Shown here: piece by piece, positions 20,520 through 31,963 of the stretch | Numbering within the stretch: the first letter of the stretch is position 1 | Layout: the number at the start of each line of letters is the position of its first letter | DNA from: Macrothele yani | Lineage: Eukaryota; Arthropoda; Arachnida; Araneae; Macrothelidae | Direction of reading: 5' to 3' | Assembly (NCBI GenBank): GCA_039090855.1 | Contig: CM077024.1 | Location: 61,279,594 to 61,343,593, forward strand | Length of the DNA stretch: 64,000 nt | Notes under the pieces: model-generated | Told to the model about the DNA's origin: nothing | The model's database searches: none | What the model saw: only the letters and a program-made list of their open reading frames with translations | Program-made: the position numbers and the translations under genes

Positions 20520-22855
20520 ACAAATTAGTAAAATAATGCAATGCATTGATTATAATACGCTTTCCAACATACCAGAAATCATTACTCAAGTTATTACTCA
20601 AGTTATGGCTGTGGAATAAATCTCGGTCCTGTGCCCTGACCTTTGATTCCATTTTGATGATATTCAACAGAACCGGTTTGGTATACCTCCGAAATAACAT
20701 GATAAAATTTTGTCGCAATCGAAGCATTTTTTACGAAAGTTATGACGCATAAGGGCTATGGCATAGATCCCGCTTCTGTGTCCTAACCTTTGACCCCATT
20801 TCCCCCATTTTCAATAGAATTCGTCCCCAGGCAAGACCCTACAACATACCAACATTTCATCCAAATCGAAGCATTTTTACGTAAGTTATGACGCATAAAG
20901 GCGATGGAAGTGATTCCGCTTCTATGTCCTGACCTTTGACCCCATTTCTCCCATTTTCCATAAGGTTGTCGCCAGGTGGTCCCCTACAACATACTAAAAG
21001 TTCATCGAAATCGAACCATTTTTACGTTAGTTTTGATGCATAACAGCAATGGAATGAATCCCGCTCCTATTTACTGACATTTGACCCCATTTTGTTCACT
21101 TTAAATAGGGTTCCTTCCCAGGTGATCCCCTACTAGATACTAAAATTTCATCGAAATCGAACGATTGTTACGCGAGTTATCCTGCGGACCGACATACGCA
21201 CACAACGCGTGACGTAATGAGGCAGATGGGAATCGCGACCATCTGCTTGCCGCTAGTGTGACGTCATAAAACTTTAATAGGATCCACATACAATGCGTGA
21301 CGTAATGAGACCGATGGCGTGACCGCGCGCCAACATTCTCAAAGGCGAGATTATGACGTCATAAAATTTCTAAGCATTGGTAACATTAATGGAACACGCC
21401 ATGACACGGAAAACGTTATAATTCGGGGTGGTTATTTAATCCACTAAACGAATTCTCCTAAAGTCGAGATCAAGCTAAATCGATTTCTAGTACCAGAAAA
21501 CGGTAGGTTAACGACTTCCATCAAAATCCTTAGAGCCGTTTTCAAAATAAAATGTACATACATGCATACAAGAATTGCTACTTTAAGGTGGACGTCAAGT
21601 AATTTTGCTTCCTATACTTCCAATGGAAAAACTTCTGTACACATTTTCTTTACAATTAATGCGTTCCCAAGGATGAAAATTTGAACATCGATTAAAATAT
21701 CTTCATTTTATAACTTGCAATACTTAATATTTTCTAAAACATAACCATATTTATGCAATTCAACATTTGTTTGTCTACTGACGTCATGAAAATACAGGTC
21801 GCGTCATCTTTTTTCTGGACAATTAATGCGTTCACAAGGTTGAAAATTTGAACATCGATTAAAATAGCTTCATTTCATAACTTGGAATACTTAATATTTT
21901 CTAAACCATAACCGTAATTATGCAATCCAACATTTTTTTGTCCACTGACGTCATCAAAGTACAGGTCGCGCCATCTTTTCTCTGGTTTCAACACCACCAA
22001 AGGAAAGTGATTGAATTTTAATATAATTATGGTTATGTTTTAGAAAATATTAAGTTTTCCAAGTTATAATATGAAGTTATTTTAATCGATGTTCAAATTT
22101 TCATCCTTGGGAACACATTAATTGTGAAGGAAATGTTTACAAAAGTTTTTCCATTGGAAGTATAGGAAGCAAAATTACTTGACGTCCACCTTAATAATAT
22201 GGGATAAGGGCAATGGAATGGATCGCAATCCTATGTCCTGACCTTTGACCACATTTCGTCCATTTTCAATAGGGTTCGTTGCCAGGTGGTCCCCTACTAC
22301 ATACTGAAATTTCATCGAAATCGAACCATTTTTACACACGTTATGACGCATAAGGGCAGTAGAATGCATCCCGATCTTATGTCCTAACCTTTGACACCAC
22401 TTCACCCATTTTGAATAGGGTTCGTCCCCAGGCGGTCTCCTACCACATAGTAAACTTTCATTGAAATCGAACCATATTTACGCAAGTTATGTCGCATAAG
22501 GGCAATGGAATGATCCTGCTCTTACGTCGTGACCTTTCACCCCATTTGTGCCATTTTCAATAGATTTCGTCCCCTACCACATAGTAAACTTTAATTGAAA
22601 TCGAACCATATTTACGCAAGTTATGGCGCATAAGGGCAATTTAATGATTCCGCTCCTACGTCGTGACCTTTGACTCCATTTGTCCCATTTTCAATAGGGT
22701 TTGTCCCCCGGTGGTCCCCTACCACATACTACAATTTCATCGAAATCGAACCATTTTTACGCCAGTTATCGTGCGGACAGACGGACGGACGGACAAAGCT
22801 GGAGCATATACGCTTCTTCAACCTACGGTTGGAAAGCGTAAAAAATGAAAATTAG
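20520..22855. mobile_element. ACGCTTTCC-ended element with internal ~150-bp repeats, long copy
   Basis: Starts ..AACAAATTAGTAAAATAATG, ATACGCTTTCCAACATACC and ends GACGGACGGACGGACAAAGC..CTACGGTTGGAAAGCGTA, so short inverted ends (TACGCTTTCCAAC) are visible. The interior is a degenerate tandem array with a unit of about 150 bp: CCTGACCTTTGACCCCATTT, TTTTCAATAGGGTTCGTCCC, GGTGGTCCCCTAC, ACATACTAAAATTTCATCGA, CGAACCATTTTTACG, AAGTTATGACGCATAAGGGC. A short copy is at 50096-50682. No protein-coding capacity. It lies inside the SINE-tail array. The superfamily is unknown. Confidence 0.7.
21587..22190. mobile_element. TTAA-flanked palindromic MITE, copy 2
   Basis: Both ends read GGTGGACGTCAAGTAATTTT inward (right end as complement) and both are bordered by TTAA (21583-21586 and 22191-22194). 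Same family as 4378-4823, but about 160 bp longer because the left-arm segment AATTAATGCGTTC..ATAACC has been tandemly duplicated (about 21655-21752 and 21820-21915). It is inserted inside the ACGCTTTCC-ended element. Confidence 0.85.
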
Positions 22856-22990
22856 GGTTGAGTGCCTGCAGATCATCTAAAGATTTGCTCATAGTGGTCG
22901 GTAAGTTCGCGAACAAAGAGAAATTAGGGATGAGTGACTGCATACAATCCAAAGATTTGCTCATGGTGGTCGTTAGATTCCAAAACAGAG
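22856..22990 (+). repeat. SINE-tail array, continuation
   Basis: Two further ~72-bp tail units (AAAATTAGGGTTGAGTGCCT..GTGGTCGGTAAGTTC and AAATTAGGGATGAGTGACTG..GGTCGTTAGATTCC) directly follow the inserted element, showing that the insertion split a pre-existing array of about nine units. Confidence 0.8.
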
Positions 22991-24586
22991 AGAAAAGCTT
23001 TTTAAAAATACATCGTAGTTAAACACTACCTGTGAAAGGAACAGTCAGCAGAAAAAAAAGATCAAAATACGGCTTGATGAATCCCAGTGCAAAGGAACTT
23101 TATCAGTTAACCAAAAGATGAATTGTCTATGGAATCTGCAGAGCGTTAAAGATTGAGCATTTAGAATAAATTTCTATAACTTTCTCCCGTGACAGCCGTC
23201 ACAACTTTTCTTCTCAGCATGATCGTAACCCGAAGATACCCTTTTAATGAGCTCACGTTTTCCTTATTGTACGGACTCTCTCCAACATGGAATGTATGCC
23301 TTTCCTTTCATTTTCTTATGCAAGCATACTCAAACCGAAAGTTGTCTACAAGAGAAACTGGTCACATGTCTCCACACGTCGTTCGAATTTGATGAATGCC
23401 CGCTGTTAAATGCTGATGCTATAAATAAGCATCGTCTGGAAATTTAATTCAATCCTTTTTTCTCTGGAGGATTTATTATCAAAAGTTGTTTTACTTTAAA
23501 CGCGTGTCACCCAGATTTAAGATAACGACTTCTAATCTATCTCATCTTTCTATTTCCTTAGAAGTAAAATGGCAAGAGAATCATCTGCGTAGGGATAGTT
23601 ATATTTCCTCGAAGGAAAGTTTATGGATTTAGTTTTACGAGTGTTCAAAATGAGTTTATTTGGCCTTAGCCATTTGTAGGCCACAAGAAAGTTTGTTCTT
23701 ATATTTTGCTTTACAATGAGGTTTCTCTAACAAGGCTTCAGTTCAGTGACAGATAAAGAAAGATATAAAAACGTTTATTCGGAAGTTTATGGTCTTTGTT
23801 TTTGCATTTACGTCGATAAAAAGTGTATATTTTCTTCTAACTTTTGTGCTGGAGCTATATGTTAGCAGTACCAGTACTATCACTTTTGATCGTTGCAGAA
23901 TCGAAACACTGGAGAGCTACGAAGATTTTGTTATTTTATATCTTTTCTCTCTCACAGGAAGCCAGTCGAAAGAGGTATAAATTTCTCTAAGACCTCTTTT
24001 TCCTGGCTTTTTCTATATTGGTGAGATTTAATTGGCAACGGCTATCCAGATGCGTAGCTCCTGGATATTCAGTTTGTGTTTTATGTTGTTGTTTTTTTCA
24101 CCTCCTTCCTATCTTTGTATAATGAGCTGAATCATTTTTTCTTCTAAGTCTGCATCTCTCCCGGCGCACACTAACAACTTCTTTTTCACCATGTTTACAG
24201 AAATTGAGTTTGACATTGCCAATTCACTTTATCCTAGTTTTAGTGAACTGCGTGATCCTCTATAAAATTTAGGTTATTTTCGGTATAAGTAAAGATGTGT
24301 ATCTTGTATTACAGAAGCAAAGAAATAATCTGCATAGTATTTTGTATTTAAATAAAAAATGTAATACTACCCAGACTGAAAGTATACGGGACAAAAATAA
24401 TGCAATATTCGTGAAACAACCCGAGCATTCTCATTATTTTATCCCTGTAGCACCCACTATGTAAAGTTAAAAGATACTTTTGAGAAACGATTGTCATAGT
24501 GCTCTCTGTTTTTAACCTGAATATTTCATTTCACACATGGTATTAAGAATAGTGGTATGCGTGACGAAGTTTGCCGCTTCTAAAGC
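22991..24586. other. no recognisable feature
   Basis: About 1.6 kb of AT-rich DNA without motif-bearing frames, terminal repeats or RNA genes that I can recognise. Confidence 0.5.
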
Positions 24587-24815
24587 GATTGAATGATGAC
24601 TGAATTATGTGCACTAATTTTCTAAATGACTGAAGAATTTGCACTTTGTTTTGAAATTATTAAATGTGGGCTGAAGAATTTGCGCTCGTTTTTGAAATGA
24701 CTGAATGGTGCCTGATATATTTGCTCTAATTTTTGAAAGGATTCAATGATGACTGAAAGATCTGAATTAAATTTTGAAAAGATCGAATGTTCGCTGAAGA
24801 ATTTGCACTGTGTTA
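24587..24815. repeat. minisatellite, 41-bp period
   Basis: The block TGAAGAATTTGC or a close variant begins at 24631, 24672, 24713, 24754 and 24795, an exact 41-bp step, with an irregular extra unit at 24601. The unit also contains TTTTTGAAATGACTGAAT. About 5-6 diverged copies. Confidence 0.85.
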
Positions 24816-25840
24816 TATAATTTGATAAAACATGTTGCAAACTTTTCTTGAAAGAGGACGATGTATCAAGACAACAAAATCGCAGTCATTTCTACATTGT
24901 AGAGGTGATTACACACCTATTTCTATCTTTTTGAAACAACACACACACATTCTGTACGATAAGAAAATTTCCGAAGTTTTGGCTACCTACTGCTATGTCC
25001 AAAAGGTTTCACTGCAAAAATCGAAATTAATCTGAACTAGATCTTCATATGAGAATAGCTTTAGTCGAATGTGAAATGAATGTTTGTGATGTTGAGGGAG
25101 ATTAAATTTCCTGTAGCTGTTCTGGAGCTCCAAAGAGATATCAGGAGTTCTTGACACTGTGAAAAAAGCAGAGTCTCTAGTTTGCTTCGAACTATGGCAG
25201 AATCCCTTGAGCTTGGAATATCAACTTCCGAAGTAATATTCGGAAGTGAGATAAAGAATATGCATATAAGCTTAGCTCAAGCTAGGTTTCTAATACATTC
25301 TCAACAATTCTGGATTGCAGCTCGCATGAGTTAATACCTTCAGGATTTAAAGGCGAGACCGTGAATCATTGGGAGATTTTCGAGAGCTTCTCATGATATG
25401 TGGAAGGACGAATGTCTATCAAAGTTGAAGTGAGCTCGGGAAGCTAATTTGCTCCTGATATCGGTGCAACTGGGTACGTTAGCGCAAAATCCCAGGTGAT
25501 AGTATTCTTTACTTGACTAAAACAATATGTTGTTTCGTATTGCAACGAGGAATTCGTTTTAAAAAAAATGGCGTGAGGAGTTCTCAGTTCAGTTTGTTCT
25601 ACGACTGCTAAAAAAGCGGAAATGAAAAAAAATTACTGAGTTCCGCTTTGCATTGACAAAAGGGAACCAATTAAAGTTTACATAATAAAAATTATGTTAT
25701 AGTAAAACCTGTTTGAGACGTAACCTTCATAAAACGGAAAGCGGCCCATTATTACAAATGTAATTTATGTAATGAATTTATTACAAATATATTGGATAAT
25801 TTGATAATATCAAAAACAAGCGCGATGCGTAGCCTGGTTT
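24816..25840. other. no recognisable feature
   Basis: Unassigned DNA. It may contain the left end of the mariner-like element that follows, but I cannot identify a TIR. Confidence 0.45.
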
Positions 25841-26108
25841 ATTGAAGAAAAATCGGATACACAGACTCAGTGAAATTACAGGACTAAGTATCGAAAAGAT
25901 CCACCGTCACGTCCGTCGATTAACGAGTAGTACAAGAAATTTATGGTGACAGTGTCAGTTTTGATAAAGAGAGAACTGGTACACCAAGAACATTCGATGA
26001 AAACATCGATCGTGTGCGTCAATCATTTGCTCGTACAAAGTCCATCCGTAATGCTGCTAGACAGTTACAACTACCCCGTTCAACACGGCACAAAGTCCTA
26101 CACAAGCA

Positions 26109-26452
26109 ATTAATACAGACATTGACGTGGACCAGGAACATCAAACAAAGGTCTTCGCTCTTTACACGTTTGTAAGTGAGTCACGGAAAAATTATCATTG
26201 GCCGCCACCGGGAAGCGAACCCAGTGTCTTCCAGTTACAAGCCGGATATGCTTCCACTACACCACAGCGCCTGACAAATTGGCTTGGAAGTTAGCATGTG
26301 TGAGTCTGGAGGAATTCGAGGCCGCTGTGGTGTAGTGGAAGCATATCCGGCGCGTAACTGGAAGACCCCGGGTTCGATTCCCCGTGGCGGGCAATGAGAA
26401 TTTTTCTGTGACTCACTTATAAACTTGGAAAGGGCAAACACCTATGTTAGAT
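26109..26452. mobile_element. foldback element with a tRNA-like sequence in each arm (FB2)
   Basis: 344-bp insert flanked by an exact 14-bp duplication, GTCCTACACAAGCA (26095-26108 and 26453-26466), inside the mariner frame. The arms are inverted copies: GTAAGTGAGTCACGG..(about 26171-) against ..CTGTGACTCACTTAT. Each holds a tRNA-like block: about 26200-26271 (minus) and 26320-26393 (plus), with A box GTGGTGTAGTGG and B box GGTTCGATTCC. The left-arm tRNA-like has a 5-bp anticodon stem with loop CTTGTAA, which reads as anticodon TGT (Thr-like). Spacer of about 48 bp. A 14-bp duplication is what LINE-type target priming leaves, not a cut-and-paste DNA transposon. Confidence 0.85.
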
Positions 26453-26546
26453 GTCCTACACAAGCATTTGCGAATGTGTGCGTACAAATTGCAATTCCTG
26501 CAAGCACTTGAACCAAATGATAAGCCAAGACGAAAAGAGTTTGAAG

Positions 26547-26727
26547 CGATGGCCTCTGATCATTCGTCCGAAAGGGGTCCGGGTTCGAATCCCGGTGAGG
26601 CATAGATGTTGTGTTTGTCTTACGGCACTGGCTCTCTCCCTTCCCTGGAACCAGTGACCCTAAATTAGGGACGGGCGACTACTTATAGCCCATTGAGTTG
26701 CTCATGGTGGTCGTTAAACCTCTAATC

Positions 26728-26755
<28 letters not shown>
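26547..26755 (+). mobile_element. SINE family A with poly(A), 5'-truncated
   Basis: CGATGGCCTCTGATCATTCG, B box GGGTTCGAATCCCGGTGAGG, GTTTGTCTTACGGCACTGGC, TCTCCCTTCCCTGGAACCAG, CTAAATTAGGGACGGGCGAC, TACTTATAGCCCATTGAGTT, GCTCATGGTGGTCGTTAAAC and a 29-nt A run. Flanked by near-identical GAAAAGAGTTTGAAG and AAAAAGAGCTTGCAG (target duplication). The first ~30 nt of the tRNA head are missing. Confidence 0.85.
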
Positions 26756-26759
<4 letters not shown>

Positions 26760-27519
26760 TTGCAGTTCACAAGTTGGAACGAAATTCTGATGATGGAATC
26801 TATCTCATCCCTTTTTCTTTTACAGATGAGCCAAACTTTCATGTCTCAGGGAAGCTAAACAAAAACAGTGTGAAGATTCGGGGATCAGAAAACCCCCCAT
26901 GTGACCTAGGAGGTACATCGGGATAGTCCAAAGGTATATGTGTGGTGTGGGATAATGTGCAATCGAATTATTAGACCATTTTATTTCATGAAAGAAAAAA
27001 AATCTGCACCTCAATATTTTGAACCAATATGTGGCACTACTGCTGGAAGACCTTCAATCAACCATCATCTTCCAGTAAGATGGTGTACCTTCCCATTGGG
27101 GACTGCGTGTTCGTGCATTCCTAAACCACACATTTCCAGACCGGTGGATTGGAAGTGATGGCTCCATTCCCTGGCCACCTCGTTCCTCGGATATCACTCC
27201 CATCGACTGCATCCTATGGGGCTGTATGAAAGATATCGTGTATCAAATCCATGTACGGAAAGTCAACGACCTGAAACAAAGAATCAATGGCGCCATTGCC
27301 ACCATTGGTGAATTTAGTTACAGCGAATATAGAGGGAAATCGATTGCCATATTGATCTGATCCGTGTAACAAATGGTGCCCATGTAGAAGTGTTTTACAT
27401 AAGGCATAAAAAATATTTTTTTCTTTGTGGAGCTAACTTCTGAATCTCAGAAATTATTTTTGTCACATTTACTCGTCATTATGTAAGCAACTGCACAGGT
27501 TTATCTATTCACTTGTATT

Positions 27520-28263
27520 CAGGGTGAGTTTGGAATGGGAGAATATTTTCATTAAAAAAGAAGGACATTTCGAGAAAAAGGAGAACACAATAAATTTGTA
27601 AAAAACTAAATATGAATGCAAATACTCTGTATTTAAATTTTACAGTTTGAGAGTTTATACGTGTAAAACATTAAGAAAGAAAGAAATATTTCAGTCTGCT
27701 AGACAAAGAGATTTTCTTCAGTAGATCAGGTTTCTTAAACAAATATTTATGAAATTCAGAGCATGACATGTCTTTCGACATGTATTTAACTAGCAGTATA
27801 CCTCTCACTGATTGATTAAGAAACTTGAAATATAAATAGAAAAAACCCGCAGCAGTGACTCACACTACACAAAACAAGCAGTATGAGCTGACTCTTTACA
27901 CCACTATACCGCACGGCACCGTCCACATGCGATGAACGACAGACAGACTAACGCGCACCGCCGGGTTTTCTCATCTCTGTTGACTTGCAACGGACGCACT
28001 GCAGCAGGAAGCAGCAGGATTGCAGGAATAAACTGACCGGGGAGATGGGAGGGCGCCAGTGAGAATCCAGAAATGAATGAATACATTTTAGCGGTGTATT
28101 GATGCACATATGGTTAGGATAGAAAAATTTGATCAAAATGTATTTGAATTATTCCTTATTGAAAAAGCCGGGCATTTGGTTTATTTCCCTTAATACCTCG
28201 AGGACAGGAGGACATGGTAAGAAAAGGACATCTTCTCCAAAAGCCGGACATCTGGTCACCCTG
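27520..28263. mobile_element. hAT-type non-autonomous element
   Basis: 744-bp unit with ends CAGGGTGA (left) and TCACCCTG (right), flanked by an exact 8-bp duplication CTTGTATT (27512-27519 and 28264-28271). An 8-bp duplication with CAGGG-type short inverted ends is the hAT signature. Subterminal AAAGCCGGACATCTGG and GAAGGACATTTCGAG echo each other. No transposase is encoded. Confidence 0.85.
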
Positions 28264-28519
28264 CTTGTATTTGAATTAAATGTTTCAAATTGTTAACACA
28301 CTTTGTACACACCCTGTATTTTAACCTGTGTAAAACGGAACCTGCCTAACGCAGAAACGAAATTGCTTAAAGAGTAAATGAACCTTGTAACAACGGAAAG
28401 TCCCTAAATGTTCCAGTGCCATCAGGTATTTTAATTGAATACAAAACATTGCACGATAAAGTGTAATGATTTATTCACAAGAAACAAATCTGCTTGAGAT
28501 TCAAGATAGCATAATTAAA

Positions 28520-28520
28520 C

Positions 28521-28551
<31 letters not shown>

Positions 28552-28557
28552 GAAATA
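28520..28557. repeat. (GA)n microsatellite
   Basis: About ten AG dinucleotides followed by an impure GAAA/GAGA extension. Confidence 0.9.
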
Positions 28558-28680
28558 TTTCTTATAGGTTGGTTACAGTGACACATACTGCACCACACCC
28601 ACTGTTTCGCTTCTCTTTAATCACAGAGCTCGACTCAGATTTGGATCATGTGACCAGCGTTGCTCTCTTTGCTGGATGCA

Positions 28681-28722
28681 AAGACCAAAATCTTCGCAAC
28701 TGGTTGCGAAGATTTTGGACTT
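28681..28722. repeat. near-perfect short palindrome
   Basis: CCAAAATCTTCGCAAC (28685-28700) and GTTGCGAAGATTTTGG (28703-28718) are exact reverse complements with a 2-nt spacer; outside them AAG/CTT pair with one mismatch. Similar isolated snap-back hairpins occur at 19163, 44638 and 53819. Confidence 0.85.
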
Positions 28723-28799
28723 TCCGATTTAGTACTCAACATTTATTCACTCAGATGATTGTTTATCGCTTGTTGTGAATTACGTTCCTTCGTGTGTCT

Positions 28800-29015
28800 C
28801 TTGCCATGGCGCCAAAGAAGAGCGTTCTCGCTTCGGATGCAAAATTTAGCAATTGAAATGCAGGAAAAGAAAAGTGTAAGTGTCAAGCATATGGCAGAGT
28901 AATTCAATGCCGGAAAAGCACACATTTATCACATTTTAAAGCGAAAGGACGAAATAACAAAGCAGTGGTATAAAAGTAACAGCTCAGCGAAGAGAAAACT
29001 GAAAAAAACAAGGTG
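28800..29015 (+). pseudogene. pogo/Tigger-like (CENP-B type) DNA-binding fragment
   Basis: Starts with ATGGCGCCAAAGAAGAGCG (MAPKK..VLASDAKF) and, after a one-base shift, reads AIEMQEKKSVSVKHMAE, stop, FNAGKAHIYHILKRKDEITK, QWYKSNSSAKRKL. This matches the layout of the CENP-B/pogo N-terminal helix-turn-helix ('I...EKGKS....A..F.V.K.TI..ILK.KD.I'). The DDE domain is absent. Small dead fragment. Confidence 0.5.
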
Positions 29016-29460
29016 TTTTTTTAGCGCAAGAGCAACAAACATGCTTTCACTGAGCCTCTTAATCTAAACGTTTCCGTACATAATCAATAACGGATTATTT
29101 TAAATAATCCTTGATTTTTAGTTTGTTTAGGTACTACGGACAATACAATCTGTTAATTAATCAGTATGTGAAGAATCTGTTATTAGCTTTACAAAAATTC
29201 AAGTGCTTATATTTCAACGGCTTCCATGGATGCACCTGTATAAAACGTAAACCTGTACAAAATGGAAAATACTTCCAGTCCCTTGAATTTCATCTTAGAC
29301 TGGTTTCACTGTATTGGTGACTCTGTACGGTATTTTTTACTGCTTGAAGTTAGAAAAGCTTCTGTCAGTGGTAACTTCATGAAATGTTGCAATTATGAAA
29401 ATATTGGACGAAATGGTTGTGGAGACTACAAAGTCAGGACTTGATGGATATCTTCGTAAT
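29016..29460. other. no recognisable feature
   Basis: AT-rich unassigned DNA to the left of the SINE-B pair. Possibly a further remnant of the pogo-like element, but nothing supports that. Confidence 0.4.
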
Positions 29461-29965
29461 CGAGCAGCGAGTGGCCCAGTGGTCAACGTTCCGACTGCCA
29501 CAGAGAAGACCTCGGGTTCGATTCCAGAAAGGTACGAACGCTCGAACCAGTAAATATCCGCCGTGCGTCGGATGGGCACGTTAAGCCTTCAAGCCCTAGG
29601 TACTGATCCCCCAGTTTTAAATAAGGGCGTGTTCCTCCCCCTTTCTGCCTCGCTTCCAGGGCCACGGATGGCCTAGTGGTCAACGTTCTGACTGCCACGG
29701 TGAAGACGTCGGTTTCGATCCCATTCAGGTACGAACGCTCGAACCACTAAATATCCGCCTTGCGTTGTATAGGCACGTTAAGACGTCGGACGCTAGGTAC
29801 TGGCCCCCAGGTAATAAATAAGGGCGTTTTGCTCCCCCTTTCTACCTCGCTTCCGTGTCACTTTCTTATCGGGCATTCTAGCCCAAATCTCCTAGCTTCT
29901 TATTTCTAAGGGTTGTTTAAGACCTGGAGTCAGACACTCCCTTCCTAAAATCCTTTACATCTGAT
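29461..29965 (+). mobile_element. SINE family B, head-to-tail dimer
   Basis: Two consecutive copies. The first (29461-~29658) begins GCGAGTGGCCCAGTGGTCAA with B box GGGTTCGATTCC and stops at GCCTCGCTTCC. The second (from ~29659) restarts GCCACGGATGGCCTAGTGGT and runs to the complete 3' end TCCTTTACATCTGATCTGAT. Shared body blocks: GGTACGAACGCTCGAACCA, TAAATATCCGCC, AATAAGGGCGT, CTCCCCCTTTCT. Flanks TCTTCGTAATC and TCTTAGTAATC suggest that the pair inserted as one unit. tRNA-derived, with a tail unrelated to family A. Confidence 0.8.
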
Positions 29966-31187
29966 CTGATCTGTCTTAGTAATCAGTGGCTAAAAGGATG
30001 AAACACATATCCGTTACTGAAGAAGTTTTCTGAAGAGGATTTCCATTTCTAAAACATTTTATTACTAGCCATTCAATTCAAAAAATATTTTGACGGACCT
30101 TCGTATATTAATAACAAAAGGAACATAGTTCTTTCCTAAATGAAGATTTATATACAGTAATTGGCTTGGGTAAAATGTACGTCCAGTTAATTTCATATTA
30201 TTTCAATACCCATCATGTTTACGTTTCACGAACTTTCAGCATATTTCTACTTCGTTGCCCCTCATTCAGATCGATTATACTCTCAACACAATTTATTAGA
30301 CGCACCGTTGCTTTGTGAAATATCTCAAGAACAAAAACTTTGATTCCCTACTGATTAAAGCTTGTCAGACAACTTTACTAGTGTATAACATCCTGTCCGT
30401 AACCGAGGTACGGTTCTTTATATAGTTTCTCCATTTAATTACACTTTAGCTGTGGCATTCCCGCTTCATAACTCTCAAAAAAAGCCGACGTCTGCTTTAT
30501 GCATGACAGCATCATGAAACCTTATAAAATAGCATAGTAGTAGTTACCTTAGAAACGCATCCAAACACTTTTCTATTGATCAGAGGTTATGAATAATGAG
30601 ACATCAATTAATGCTAATGAAATATTCTGGTAAATAAAATGGTTAACCTTTAACAGCATCTGAGTTCAACGAAACATCTGAATTCATAATGACTCTTGAA
30701 TCAGACAAATACTGGAATGCGATGCAACTACCAGCCACTTGATTGTCGAAGTGGCTTTATATTGCTAAATTAAGCAGCTGCTAACTCTTTCATAGCATTG
30801 AAAAGAAGAAAACCACTCTTACAGAAAATCCATGTATCATACACTGCCCCTACTCCAACAGTTAGAAAACACCTGCGCTTGAATTCACATAACGTTATAT
30901 ATTGTGGGGACTTCTCAAAATAGAGGGTGCTTCCAAATCTTCCATCCAAACGTAGAGGACTTGTTTTGCTGCGCATAGTGATCGAAACAGTTCCTATGAA
31001 CTTTGAGCCAGAAACACTTTCCTTTTGAGCTTTTCCACATTTTGAGAACTGTGACGCACATTTCTAAACTATCCTTCCCTTTGAGTTTCTGTTCCGTTAC
31101 TTCTGCTTTGTATTTCTTTCTCAACTGCAAGTCAATTTCCCCGAATTTTTTTATAATTTTTGGAAATGACTGATAGTGAGTCGAAAA
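29966..31187. other. no recognisable feature
   Basis: Unassigned. A minus-strand run near 30915-31130 (LRKKYKAEVTEQKLKGKDSL) looks peptide-like, but I cannot place it in a family, and it is followed by stops. Confidence 0.4.
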
Positions 31188-31579
31188 TACACTGGCGGAA
31201 AGTGAAAAAAGAACACCAAGAAGGAGACGTCTGATACCAACGAAATTTATACAGCATAATAACGGAATACAGAGAATAACGTGATCAAAACATTATGGCA
31301 AAATACAGCTGTATTTGCTGGTAAACTGAAAAGTAACATTTTCATGTAACATGGTTAGTACGAGGTTGAACCGCCATGAACTGCGTCACGCTGTGCAATT
31401 CTGGCATGGAGTCTGTTGTACAGATGTTGGATGTAAGTTTGGGGTATTGAGTTCCAAGCATCCTCAACCTGGACGCGTAAATCGGGGATGGTCGTGGCTG
31501 GGCGTGGAGACCGGATAAGTCGTTTTCTTATAAAATCCCACACATGCTCAATGGGGGACAAATCCGGTGAAATTGTCTC

Positions 31580-31650
31580 ACACCCTGAGTGTATGTTGCG
31601 CCCCCACCCTGAGTGTATGTATTGTCTCACACCCTGAGTGTATGTTGCGT
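31580..31650. repeat. triplicated ~20-bp block inside the Tc1
   Basis: CACCCTGAGTGTATGTTGCG occurs at about 31581, again in part at 31606 and again at 31630, separated by TCTCA or CCCC. This local expansion does not belong to the transposase consensus. Confidence 0.8.
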
Positions 31651-31760
31651 TGCACGTGCCGTGTGTGTGGGCGTGCGTTATCTTGCTGGAAAACACCGCG
31701 ATGGACCGACCTTACAAACGGCACAACAACGGGCTGAATGATGTTGTTGATGTAGGAGGT

Positions 31761-31963
31761 GGCCGCCCCGGTGGCGCAGTGGTCTAAGGCGTTGGCCTCT
31801 GATCATTCGTAGGAAGGGGTCCGGGTTCGAATCCCGGTGAGGCATGGATGTTGTGTTTGTCTTACGGCACTGGCTCTCTCCCTTCCCTGGAACCAGTGAC
31901 TCTAAATTAGGGACGGGCGACTGCTTATAGCCCATTGAGTTGCTCACGGTGGTCGTTAAATCT

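Larger units (their letters stand above)
25850..27400 (+). pseudogene. mariner-like transposase, split by a foldback and a SINE
   Basis: The HTH region ENIDRVRQSFARTKSIRNAARQ.. begins near 25998 and reaches PRSTRHKVLHKQ. After the foldback insert it resumes with VLHKHLRMCAYKLQFLQALE and PNDKPRRKEF, then after the SINE with LERNSDDG, FTDEPNFHVSGKLNKNSVKI (first catalytic Asp, about 26820-26880), WDNVQSN, and a decayed SRPVDWK..WPPRSSDITPIDCILWG-like region near 27130-27225. The order and spacing match mariner-family elements with an FxDE..FHVSG motif. Several stops and frameshifts; inactive. Confidence 0.7.

Noticed and set aside
26320..26393. Possible tRNA-Thr gene
   Set aside because: It is one arm of an inverted pair in a foldback with its own target duplication; base 33 and the acceptor stem are damaged in this arm.
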